Assembly: GCF_012273895.1 (NCBI RefSeq)
Contig: NC_052106.1
Location: 3,472,001 to 3,536,000, forward strand
DNA from: Zerene cesonia
Taxonomy: Eukaryota > Arthropoda > Insecta > Lepidoptera > Pieridae
DNA length: 64,000 bases
Reading direction: 5' to 3'
Part shown: piece by piece, positions 1 through 12,200 of the stretch
Position numbering within the stretch: the first letter of the stretch is position 1
Layout: each line of letters opens with the position of its first letter
Notes under the pieces: model-generated
Database searches by the model: none
Seen by the model: only the letters and a program-made list of their open reading frames with translations
What the model was told of the DNA's origin: nothing
Program-made: the position numbers and the translations under genes

Positions 1-470
1 TTTGAGTTTACTCTGTACAAGTAAACAAACATAAAATAATGAACATTTCCCTTTTTATACTATTTAGTATCTACATATATAACATAGAGAGTTAGAATTT
101 GTTACGTAAAACAAAACACCTTTTATACGTGATTTAATAAGAATGATTAATATGTGTTGTATAATTGCATGAAGTCATTGTTTGTATCAGTGCTATTGTT
201 TGAAGCTGCGAATATATAGTAAAAAATGTAATGTTTTTAAATTTAAATCTACAACTAATGTAATAAAACGATGTGGTTTTTATTTGATTTCAGAAACATT
301 AGTAAGATGTACAATTAATATTGTAAAAACCATTGTTAGTTACTGAAAGTTTCTCACAGTGATAGTGTATGATGATGAGAAACTTGTATAAAAGGTATAA
401 AAAACATATTTATAACAATCAGATCAACAATCAGAAACTCCCGAATATCACATAATATTATTACTTTATT

Positions 471-745
471 GTGGGAGTCGAGCACACCTCGGCACGAATT
501 GGGCCAGCTCGCACCGGGGAAGTACCGCACCCCCACGGAAAACCGGCGTGAAATAGTGACATGCCACTATGTTTCGTACGGTGAGTGGGGGAGCCGAAGG
601 CCCATTTCCTTTTCCTCACCCGTCCCAGTCCATTCCTTCTTTCCAGTCGTCAATCTTTTCCCTTTCCTTTACTCCTTAATAGCGTGGTGATCGCTTATCA
701 TCAGGTTAACCACCAGCTCAGTTGCCCGCTATGACATAAAAAAAT
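471..745 (+). repeat. ~300 bp SINE/LINE-tail repeat, copy 1
   Basis: Begins GTGGGAGTCGAGCACACCTC, passes through a CCGGCGTGAAATAG block and a GTGAGTGGGGGAGCC block, then a CT-rich stretch, and ends in GCCCGCTATGACATAAAAAA. At least eight further copies lie in this window in both orientations (14849, 16834, 18413, 26939, 27997, 53441, 53875, 57613). The short A-rich 3' end and truncated copies suggest a retroposed element, either a SINE or the 3' tail of a CR1-like LINE. Family naming is inference; the repetition is seen directly. Confidence 0.85.
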
Positions 746-2756
746 ACATCAAGTATAGCTCTCATATAATAAATATGCTATAACAGGTAGCTATGTTCTG
801 TTTTTCGTAGCCAACGCATAATCAAAACAATACCTCACCATTTTTTCCCTTAATTTTCCGTGTGTAATAAATCTCGTACCATCGTAAATCAATGTTATAT
901 GTGTTTTTCCTTTTATGTTATGTGTTTGTTACATTACGCTTCATATACGTTCCTTATAATATAATAAAATGTGATTGAATTGAAGCCTTCTTTACTGAAC
1001 TGTAGGTCACTAAGTCTTCATCCACATCCGTGTTTGCCCTTAGGAATTGAAAGTTGGATATACCGATTATCTGCTTGAAACATAATATAACAGAATGATC
1101 TTTTAATTTATAGTTACAAGCATATTAACTGTTTGGAATCGATATTCTTTTTCTATGATATGAGTTTGAAACAACAGAGTGATATTGATAATTGTATAAA
1201 TAAACGCGATAAAAATAATTCGTGTAAACTTACCATATACTCTGAACCTTTGTGCATTCGAATGTTTTCACAGAACTCGTTTATTATTGTTTTATTTCTG
1301 GATATTATGCGTTTAAAAAGTAAAACCCTTCGTGCCAATCCATGCCGCTGTCGCATTCACGCGATGTCGTCAATAAAAATGTGTCAAGTTCATTCAAGCG
1401 GTGACTAATCTTTATTACAAATGCATAAAATTACATGGTTTATTGTTTGACACAAAGTTTTTAAGGAATTGGTGTGTTTCAGAAACGAAATTCCACGTTT
1501 CTTTGTTTTCGTTGTTTATGTAATTAATACAGCGCTTTATACAATTGAGAAAGGTTTTAATGTTTAATAGGAAAATGATTATTTAGAAATTTAATTGACA
1601 TTATACACCATTTTAATTGTGTTATTTTCGCAAAAAAGGAATACTAAAGAATAAAATGTTAAATAGCAAATTATTAATGTTTATAATTTGTTGATCGAAC
1701 CTTGAACTCTCTAGAACATGTTACCATATAGGTATGCGGTTACTATTGTATTAATTGAGAAACATTAAAATCAATATACTTTATCTTCCATAGATATACA
1801 CAAACATCACGAATGTAAACGAAAACAACGTCTGTTTGATGGGTTTCAAATTGCACGTAAAGAAACAAATGTAATTCAATTATTATGTTATGTTCCCTTT
1901 TCTATAATTCTTTTATTTTTTATTATATATTAGCTTCACCTGTATGTTTGTATGTAACCGACACTTTTATACTCGATTTTGACCCACTTGAAACTGACCT
2001 TTGTATACTTATCACAGATCGGTGATAATGCAATAATTCATGACTTTATCATATTATTCTGATTATGAAATTATTATTTAGGATTAGGATCAAATAACTT
2101 TCTTACGTAAACTTTGTATAATGCTGAGACAATTTAGTTGGTTTCATCATAAGCGTGATTTTTAATTATTAAATTTATTAATTTAAGATTTAATTATGGA
2201 CTTGAGTGCCGCGCTCGCTGTAAAGTGTCGAAATATCGCTTATAAATCGCGTTTAGTTTAATTTCTAAATTAAAAACTTGTTAAATCTAATCTAAAAGAG
2301 ATAAAGAAATTAAGACTTTTGTATCAGTCCTACAATGGATATATAGCGTATTCTTGTTCATAAATTAATTGAAATTAGTAGTATAAGCTTCTGCATTCAC
2401 TATATGATTAATGTGTTGCGTTATCTGAGAGGTTCTATAGCTGACGTGGCAGTAATTAAGCCAGGACGCTGACCCACTTCGTAGATCGATATTGTATGTA
2501 AAGTTGTTCCACTTATCAAACTGGGGCTAAGCAGTAAACATCGTAGATAAAAAATAGTTTTATACTCTGTGTAACTTTGTTGGGATTGTAATACTATCGA
2601 CGTTTTAGGGTTGTGTGTTTGAAGTAATCTTGTTACTTTTCAATTACTTTTTTGGAATTCTGCCAATACAAGAATTCAGGATGAATTTTTGTGTTTCATA
2701 CTGGAATGTGCGATATACAAATACCCTGATTATAATAAAAATATAAAGTGCTAGAC

Positions 2757-2890
2757 GTTTGCCCCGGTTTTGCCCTTGGTACATGGCTTATTTCATTCGG
2801 CGAAGTTGCAGCTTCGGTGATCGGTGAAAGAATTTTTGAAATCGGTCCAGTGGTTTTTGCATGAAAACGTTACAAATATACAAAAATTAA
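2757..2890 (-). repeat. degraded LINE-tail fragment
   Basis: Contains 'TGCCCTTGGTACATGGCTTAT' and 'AAATCGGTCCAGTGGTTTTTGC', phrases typical of lepidopteran RTE-like LINE 3' tails, but diverged from the main tail family in this window. Strand is inferred by comparison with the other tails. Confidence 0.5.
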
Positions 2891-4258
2891 AAAGTTTCTC
2901 ATTATGATATAAATGTAGATTACATCCTACTTATATTTATTTACTACAACTGTACAATATATACTATAATACTTCGGGGTATATAAAATCACAATAGATA
3001 CTAAAAACAAGTCTGGGAGTCGGGGAATCGTCTTAAGTTACGTCTTTAATATAAGTTTGCGAATAAGCTCAAAGCTTATAACAATGTATTATGAGAGCTT
3101 ACAAGGAAGTCTTTTTTATGCTTGCCATTATTCAAATGATCTCAAATTTAGGGTAATTGTAGTTATCTAAGCATGAGAGATGCGTTTGCAAAAAATATCT
3201 TACTTATGTTATAAACGAGAAAGTTTCTAAGAATGTATAGTTGTGTTTTTAAAACAAAACATCTTATCGGATCTGTATAAAATTTGATATAGAAATATAG
3301 TCTGGTAAAGCTACTTTTTAAGCAGGGACCTAGAGAGGGACGCCGCGGGTTCCATATAGAGATAAGACTATTAAATAAATAAAGGTTTTTGATTGTTTTT
3401 ATTCGAACAAAAAGACGAAAGACTCGGCTTACCCTATTGTAAGTGCTAGATACAAACTGATAATGAGATATTTCGAAGGACTCGTAACAATTAATAATGT
3501 ACAAAAATTTTGGCGGGAATTCTAAAGATTAGTTTGCGTTTAAGTTATACAATGATAAGTTCCGAGATACGAGGGATTTGGGCGCAAATAGATATCATTC
3601 TAAGTATAGAAATGCTTTTCAAGTGCTTTTCTTTTTATAAGTACCAATTATATAAAAACGATAGGACCTCTCAGTCTTACTCAATATAATTTTTGAATAG
3701 TCTGAGTTTCCTACAAAAATTAAAGCGGTTTTTTAAATATAAGAACACTTGTTATCTACAAAATAAATTTATCTTTTAAAACCGCTATCGATAATAAATA
3801 ATCGTTATTTACTAGATACATTCGGAGAACATTTTACTGGAATAAATAAACAGGCATCTGAAGTCAACGCGTGACAGTTCCAAGTGCACTTAGGAAAGCG
3901 CTTTAAAGATCTAGAATTTGGAATCTAGATGTGATATAATATTTTATAGCCATACATATTTTCTTCAAATGAAGTGGTTCCGGTTTCCCCACGATGCATA
4001 ATGTAATGTCGAAGAGAGGTGATGTGGGTACATTACCCCAACATATTGGAAAATATTTCTTGTACGCTCGTCCTTTCCCGAACCCCAATTTTTGGATTAA
4101 AGTCTGAGGTGGGACCTGGCTAAGTCACCACTGCTCTTATTGTAAGCAAATTATTATTATTTTTTATTTGTTAGTACATTAACACGTTTTAAACGTTTCT
4201 CTTCTTTTAGCAATTTTTATTTTGTTCATATAATTTTTTGTGTTTGTACTCGTATTTA

Positions 4259-4870
4259 GCACACAACGCTCAACCCAGCCACATAGAAAATCCGGTATTT
4301 TTAGGGTTCCGTAGCAAGAGGAAAAATGGTGGACGTTCCAAGTACCTACCCGGAGTACTGCGCGGTTTGACTCCACATTATTTACTCGAGCCGCAAAGGA
4401 CTGGAACATGCATCCTGAGTCTGTGTATCCCGAAGAGTTCAACCTGGAGATCTTCAAGAGAAGAGTGAACAGGTGACTGCTGGGAAGCGCGCTCCATCTT
4501 AGACTACATCTACTTACCAGCAGGTGAGATAGCAGTCAAGCGCTTCTCTAGCACACATGAAAAACGGACCCTATAAGATAAATTAGATAAACTAGAACCA
4601 GACAACCTCACTGTCCGTCTGTCTGACTATCTGTCTATCTGTCTATCCGTTCGGCTGTCACCAGTTTGTACCTCATGAAGCGTGATAGTTAAACAGTTGA
4701 AAATTTCACAGAATGCATTGTTGCCGCTATATCATCAAATAACAAAAAATCGAGGTTAAGCAACGGTTGCCATGGTCAGGAATAGGATGGGTAAACCCTT
4801 TTTTACAGTTGCTCTTTACCTTATGTGTACGGAACACTCCGTGTCGCGGAACCGACTCACACATGACTGA
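4259..4870 (+). mobile_element. composite repeat with a LINE RT C-terminus
   Basis: The outer parts read as one dispersed repeat: 'TAGGGTTCCGTAGC' near 4300, 'AAAACGGACCCTATAAG' near 4561, a GTCTGTCTG/ATCTGTCTATC microsatellite at 4613-4650, 'CATGAAGCGTGATAG', and 'GTACGGAACACTCCGTG' near 4827. Between 4390 and 4555 sits a piece that translates as a typical LINE reverse-transcriptase tail (AAKDWNMHPESVYPEEFNL, then a Lys/Arg-rich helix and a stop). The layout suggests one element inserted into another. It is a fragment and cannot encode an active enzyme. Confidence 0.6.
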
Positions 4871-6171
4871 TATTTTATACATATCATTATAGTCATCTTT
4901 TTTTATTAAATACTTATGCGTGGCAGGTAGTTGCATAATTTTATCATCGTAAGGATCTCGTAATCTAAATACTTTGTTTGTTCACTCATTCATAAGAAAT
5001 TCTCGTCCAAAGTTTAACTGGGAGCTATTTTTATTTTTGCGGTTCAAAGAAAACGGCAGTGACCATCGCTTCTTGAAGAATCTTAGTATATTTATTTGTT
5101 TATTCAATGTGATGACCATTTGTAGAGTGACTCATTATACGTTCACCATCGATAACTAAACAGTATATATAGTAATAAACTAGTTGACGCCCGTGATTTC
5201 GTCCACGTTAAATGTTTTTTTTTTGCCAATCCCAATGCAAATACAAGTTTGATACATCTCTTACTATTTTCTATAGTATACGTGCAACTGATCCTATGCT
5301 TTACATAATAAGATCAATCTCATCATCAAGAATGAATAGTTAATTATTGTTGTTTTTAATAATTAAGAAATTTTATTTATGACTGTTTTGATATAAAGCA
5401 AATTATGTCATGGAATTACTGCTGTATTATAATAAGCAACAAGATTAATAAACTCATAAAATTCAGCTGTGATTAAATACATTGTTAACTTTATTGCTAA
5501 CTAATCAATCAAACAAGTTACATGACCCTATTTTGATTATTATTTTAATAATATGGTTCCATATAAATTTGGCCTCTTATCTATACAATGTTTTAGTTTT
5601 TTGTTGTAGGTAATATTAAATTACCTTTAACCTTTATAGATTCTATATTCAATCAAATGCCATAGACTAAGCATTTTACAGTTATTTTGGGACTAATTAT
5701 TTTACACTGTTTATTTTATAAGAGGTACGTAACTGTAGTGTAATGTCAATAATCTGTATCTACTTACATATAATAGTAGTATAGAGTGAAAAGATTATAT
5801 TGTTCTTGTATGTTAGTTTTCAATCGTTTAACTAAGTAGAAAACTACTATATAATTAACTTAGTGACAAAATCTAAACGAAGTTTGGCGTTTATCCCGTA
5901 TGGATCAGGTTTTAAAAACTCGTGTGACTTAAAGACTAGACATTTAGCGATTGCCCAATAATTATTGAAATGTGTTTCACACATCGTTCTTTGCGCTGCA
6001 TACAAATCTATGAAGAAATTGACAGCTACATATACGGTGCCTTCAATAACATTGAATCATTCAAATTACAATAAGGTAACTATTGCGTACCATAAAAAAA
6101 AGATATGGACACCCTAGGCAGCGTGTAAATGCGTTCTCCGGCGACGCGTTGGCGGCAAGTTATTCTAGTGT

Positions 6172-6176
6172 TCAGT
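6172..6176 (+). promoter_or_regulatory. candidate Inr of Ly6-A
   Basis: TCAGT, the arthropod initiator consensus, lies about 60 bases before the Ly6-A start codon in a locally GC-richer stretch (6120-6290). That would give a short 5' leader. I see no TATA box at the right distance. Inference only. Confidence 0.35.
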
Positions 6177-6232
6177 CTGAATCGTTCGTTACAAGAGTTC
6201 GCTTGTTCAGAAAACATCTTCCATAATCTACG

Positions 6233-9200
6233 ATGGCTCGGTGTGTCGCGTTTACCCTCGCCGCTCTACTGGCTCTGGTCGAGTTCGGTATGTTTTGTCC
6301 CTAATTTTCCAAATGCGTAGATACCTAAACAGGTTTGACCTTTTTCTATTTTTAAATTCGATTGTCAGTTCGAAATGGTAAACAGTGAGATCAATCTTGA
6401 TTTCTGTCGTGGTATCGAAGTGTAGGTAAACGATATCGCGATTTGAATTTATGTAAGCTTTTTGCTGATTAAATACGTTTTTTGTTATTTATAAATGCAT
6501 ATAATAATTTATATGGATATCCATACATTTCTGTGCTTAAAAAAATTATATTTCCATGTATAGAAACGAAAACAATAATAATAAACAATATTGTTTTTCA
6601 GCTAGCAAAAAGAAAATTGACTTACTCTTTTCAATTTCATTTTACAATATTCTACCCTACGATTTATAAACTAATAATTTTGTTTTAGCTATAAAATGAT
6701 ATAGATTATATTATTCGTTCACAAATGAATTACATTGAAGGGAGTTGCGTGTTTTCGTGTGCAATGAGTCAAACTCAAATATTACAATGTTACAATATGA
6801 ACAGCAAATTGTATACTAAAATTGTCTCAAACAATATGTAATAAAATAGATTGAAACAGCCATGGTTGCCAAATTAGGGTGCTGAATGGGGACAAACGTA
6901 TGAAATAGTAGCTTTTACGGAGAGACACAGTTTTATGGACCTACATACTAATGCCAAGTACCTATTGCTAAGAAATCCTTTGTTATATTGAGACTCTTGG
7001 AGAAGTTCATTCGAATATATTTCAAATTCTTTATAAACTCGCTTTTAAAGATGTTAAAGTTTTCTAAGGATACTAATGTTTTATTAAATTGGTATTGGCA
7101 AAACCAGTAACTAGAAAACTGGCATAATTCGTTTAATTGAAAGCAATATAATTATACTAATATAAAGTTATAACATCTTTTTATACAGAGTGATGTAATG
7201 GATATCATATTTACATAAAAATCGTGAGAATCGTAACTTTATCAAAAATAAAACGATAACTTAATACGAATTGTTCATTGACCTTGTATAATATAATTAA
7301 TTTTTGCAAAATATCTGAAGGTTTTATCAAATTTTTCTACAAATTATATACATACAATTGTTCTACAAAGGGTAAAAAATATAACATAAAAAAGTTAGTT
7401 ACACATAATAATATAATACGAGTGTATACAATGTTATCATCACTCATTTTTCTATTTCTTTTTATATGAATTTTAATGAGGCCCCGAAAAAATGCTACGT
7501 ATTAAGAATCCCAAGGTTTTGTAAAGAAATTTTGATTGAGAGAATATAAATAGTAGTGTATAATGTCAGAAGAAATCTATGTTACTAACATAAATTCATT
7601 TACCACATAGTATAACAATAGGTTAGGAATGGTCGTATGGAGGTATAAGGTAGGTATAGAGCCGGGTATGACATCATGTCCACGAATGCGTAGTACGCGA
7701 CACGTACAGTACATTAGATCAATCTGTCCATGTGTTCATTATAATATTATTGTTATATGTTTCAAAATAAGAATATAAAATTATTCTGTTATAAGTGCGA
7801 AGTGTTTATGAACTTTGCAGTGCAAGTTCACTATGAGAGATTAGTAAAGAATTAAATGAAAATGGAGCACAAAATATGTATTTATCTGTTGTAAATAAGC
7901 TGTTTTAGAAAGCTGTTGTTTGAGAAATATAACTATATATTTTTATAAAAGAGATTATTGCATTTTCATAAAGCGAAAATACTCTTTTTTTGAAGAAATT
8001 AATTATTTTTAACAAAAGTTGCTTCTTCTATACATATTTATACAATAACAAGATTGATTTATTTTCTTCAGCAAGCTATTTCGATGGGCGTACGTGTTTC
8101 TAATGAGTTATTTTCCACACCATACAAGCTAACAGCAAATAGACATCGTTATAGTATATGTTTTCCTTGTGAAAAGAGTAGCTAAGAGTAACAATTGAGT
8201 TATATCAAGGTGAACAACGTAGTTAATGGTGAACTCACGAACTAAGCATATAATGTTTGTATATAAACACACTTAGATTTATCAGTCATCAGTTTAGAAT
8301 TGGTTTTTAGATAACATCAGCGCTTTGTTGTTAAAATTGGATGGCTTTGGTTCTATGTTTTTAGAAATATATCGCATTCATTCTAATGTAATAAATTCGA
8401 AAGTGTTTGTTACGCTTTCACGGTTAAATCACTGAACCGATTTTGATGATATTTGCCATTTAGATTGTTGATGGTCAGTTTTCGAATATATGCTACGTTT
8501 TAAATTTTCTCTGAGAAAGCAAATAAGGATATATTTCGAATTGTAAATCGTTTTAATTTATAAGCTATATGTAAAATTTGAATTGTAATAGTTAAACGCA
8601 TTTTATTATTATACCTAATTTATGGCTTGTATACTTCCATATTCATTATACTTTACACGGTAATTAATGGATGATTTATCTGTGTTTTTGTTGGTGAGAT
8701 ATTAACTCGTGCTAATAAAAATATACATTCAGGCACAGATAATACATAACTTTGCTTCAGGAAAACATGTACGTTCCCACATAATGTTAATCACGCACAC
8801 AAAGTTTTGTTTTGACTCTCAAGGACCGAAATGTGGACAAACTTTGGGTTCCTGCCAAGGGACTATGGAAAAAATAGTAAATTTCTACCTCATAACTTAG
8901 GCTTAATGTAGCCTTGGAAGATTAAGTGTGGCCATTACGTGAAATAACACGCAAAAAGTTTTTTTTTATATTTTGCCGTGCTTGATGGTCGGACAAGAAA
9001 AAATAGTTCTGCATATTAAGTGTATGAGTAAAATATGTAGATTATTTATCTTAAGTACGATATTCATGTAACTCTTGTTATTTTTTTTTTAGTTTATAGC
9101 TTCTTTTGGTATACGGTAGCTGGATCTATGCCGATTTAAAGTTATTCCTGAAAACATTAAGCTTTTTATAAATAACTAACTAGATAACTACTTTTTATCA

Positions 9201-12200
9201 CTCTGTTTACACACAATTAGCTTGAAAGGTGTGAAATGTAGATATGTTTAATAAAGTATATTGTGTGGTTCGATTCAACCATGGCTTATAAATATCTGGA
9301 CTAGTTCGTAGAGCATACATTGAGGTGAAATGTTTACGTTAGCCCGCATAATAGTTTTATTTAAGGTTAGTTCGTATTTTTGGCCAAACAGTAGTTATTA
9401 TTTATAGTAATTGTGTAAGGAATTTTTTAGTAGCATCTTAATAAAGACTATGAGAAACTATATTTAAAAAAATTTCGAAAATGTACACATACAAGTTTGG
9501 ACATATATGATATGAATCAAAATATTTTCCAAGTTCACTGGTTCATTTAAAAAAATAAAGAAAGGTTGATACTCAGGAAATGAAAAGATCGCGAGATACA
9601 AAAAAAATTGTGTTTTTTTTAACATGAAATATTTTAATGTCAAACGTTGCGTATTTGCAATCGTTCGGAAATCGTAACTATCGAAGGTGACGTGATTGAT
9701 CATGAACTAAATATATATATGGATGGAGGTGACATCATTAATGTGTTTATTTGTAGCCTTTATCCAACAGGTTTTGAAACGAAAATAGAGTCACTATTGG
9801 TTATATAGGTATATTATATAAGGGTTGTTATTTGACTTGACTTGACTACAGGAATGATCCATAAGTTAACGGAACGCTAGGTAATCAGAAAAGTATATTC
9901 AATATTAAGATATTGTTAGTTGGTAAATATTGTTAATAGATTTTATACTCATTTGATCAGATTCTATTAATTTATTGGATTTTCCCTACAGTTTTAACTA
10001 AGATAACTTTTATACAAATGCCTAAAACTGTAATAAAAAATTAACCATAACGTTGTAGGCAGGACTACAAGCGAAGCATTTAAAGTGTAGTATGTTATAA
10101 AAGGCCCCTAAGGTCAAATTAACGTCTTGACACGAATTTAGCGAAGATGGATTATGTCATCGAAGCCACGCCTAAAGCAATTTAAACGTGGTATATATAT
10201 AGTCAAAGGAAGTTCACCTTTTGTTTTGCTCTGTACAAATATACTTTAGTCAAGAAATCTGGTAGTTTTGTCTTCAATACATTCCGGGAGTTTTGAAAAT
10301 AGGTGATTTTATAAATTTATATGTATACTTTTCTAATTTAGATTTAGCCACCTCGTAGCTTTTCCACTCGCGCGGCCATATTGTAAAATGGCGTCGTAAA
10401 ACGGTTCTGTGACGGTATCTTCTTTCCGAGTCATTTTATGAGGAAAATATCAATGGAAGAAAAATCGAGAAAAGAAATATATAATCTTAAAATTTACATG
10501 CAGCAATTTTATGTAAAATATTAATTTTTACTGTGTAAGTTCAAGAATAGCTCCTACTATGTTAATTATGAGCGATTAATTTAGTATTTTTGGAAAGCAT
10601 TAATAATATTGTTTCATCGACAAAAAACCCTACCGTAGTTTGATACTTCTGACCTATTAAAGGGAAAATAATGTATGTCATGAAAGGGGTGCGTTCTAAT
10701 ATTTTTTAAAAGCTAAATTACTGACCTCTTTTCTACCTCATAAACTAAAATAGTTTGATTTTATGATGAACAGATTGATTAACGAATTTACGACAGTTAT
10801 GTTTACATTTTGATCAGTTTGCAAAAAAAATAAACGGACCCATACTGTTAATAATTAAGGTTATAACATAATAGTGAACACTTCAGTTATGACTTGTATT
10901 TTTAAATTTTACTCACACAACTAAGATCAAAACCTTAATAAGATTTCGGTCTCATAATCAAGTTTTTGTATAAAATATCGCTTGGTTACACTTCTACCTT
11001 TTATCCAAAACTATCTAATGTATGAAGTTCACTACGGAGACAGAAGTTATAAACTTCTGAACTGAGTAACGCCATTGTTTGAGAAAATAGTCTTAGATAA
11101 AGTTTAAAACTTACAGGTGAATTGACTCATAATTGAAATCAATGGAATATTTTTAATGTGAAAAGGAACACAACATGACGATATGTTCAAGGGATAGTTG
11201 TGTATGTATATATCATTTACTATATCCTTATGTCATATTATTATTCTAAAACACAAAGTTATATTAAAATTCAGATGAGATTTCAGGAAGTTTTCATTAA
11301 AAGACGGAGTGATTTGTTAAGGTAGGTTTAGATATATAATCGGTTTACATTGTTTTTTTAATCGTGTTTGAAAAAGCATACTCATTCGTTTACGAAGGCA
11401 TAAGAAAAGGCAGTCCATGAGTTTTACTTGCATAGTTCTCGTTCCCGTCGGATTTGTATGATAGAAACTCCTTTTTTATGGTCTAAAATTTTGTGCCAAA
11501 TTTCACCCAAATCGGTTCAGAGGTTTGAGCGTGAAGAGGCAGATGGACAGACTTACTTTCGCTTATACGATACTATCCCGTAAGAATATCGGGATAAAAA
11601 GTAGCCTTTATGTTATTCCAGTTGTCCAGCTGTCTACGTACCAAATTTCATAGCAATCGGTTCAGTAGTTTTTGCGTGAAAGAGCAACAAACACACACAC
11701 ATCCTTACAAACTTACGCATTTATAATATTAAGTAGGATTAGTAAGGATTATATAATTTAATATTTTAAAAGCAATGGTATTCACTTCCTACTACCATGA
11801 CTTACATGTTTGTTTAAAGACATCGTCATATAAAATGGGGTATTGATTTGCGTCTTGCATGCGAAATGAGTGTTAACTGTGAATTATTGTTAAACAATCT
11901 ATTGTTAAACTATCTTTGATTGACGTCAGTGACATGTTACTTACGTGCTGTTAATATTATTTTATATATTACCGCTCCGGCTTTGCCCGTGGTACATATA
12001 TAGCCTATAGCCTTCCTCAAACAAACAAACAGACTCTTCAGCTTTAAATGGATATAGATTTTTGTTTTTGGGTAAACAAAAATCTATACATACATACACT
12101 ACAATAAACAATTTAGGTTTACCATTTCACTAAAAATTGTCTGTTATTTTTTACCATACAATATCTGTTTTATATAATATTTAATGTAACTACTATTTAT

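Larger units (their letters stand above)
1..6130. other. 5' flanking DNA without a recognised gene
   Basis: AT-rich DNA upstream of the first Ly6 gene. I see no exon with convincing coding character; open frames such as 1133-1408 lack recognisable domains and look like chance. The stretch holds a ~300 bp SINE/LINE-tail repeat at 471-745, a short LINE-tail fragment at 2757-2890, a nested repeat at 4259-4870 and a scrap of another tail near 5180-5215. The rest shows nothing I can name. Confidence 0.6.

Noticed and set aside
1133..1408. 91-codon open frame
   Set aside because: No recognisable domain; codon composition follows the local AT content.
4608..4655. Short CTGT/CTAT repeats as a CRISPR or regulatory array
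   Set aside because: It is a simple microsatellite inside a dispersed lepidopteran repeat.
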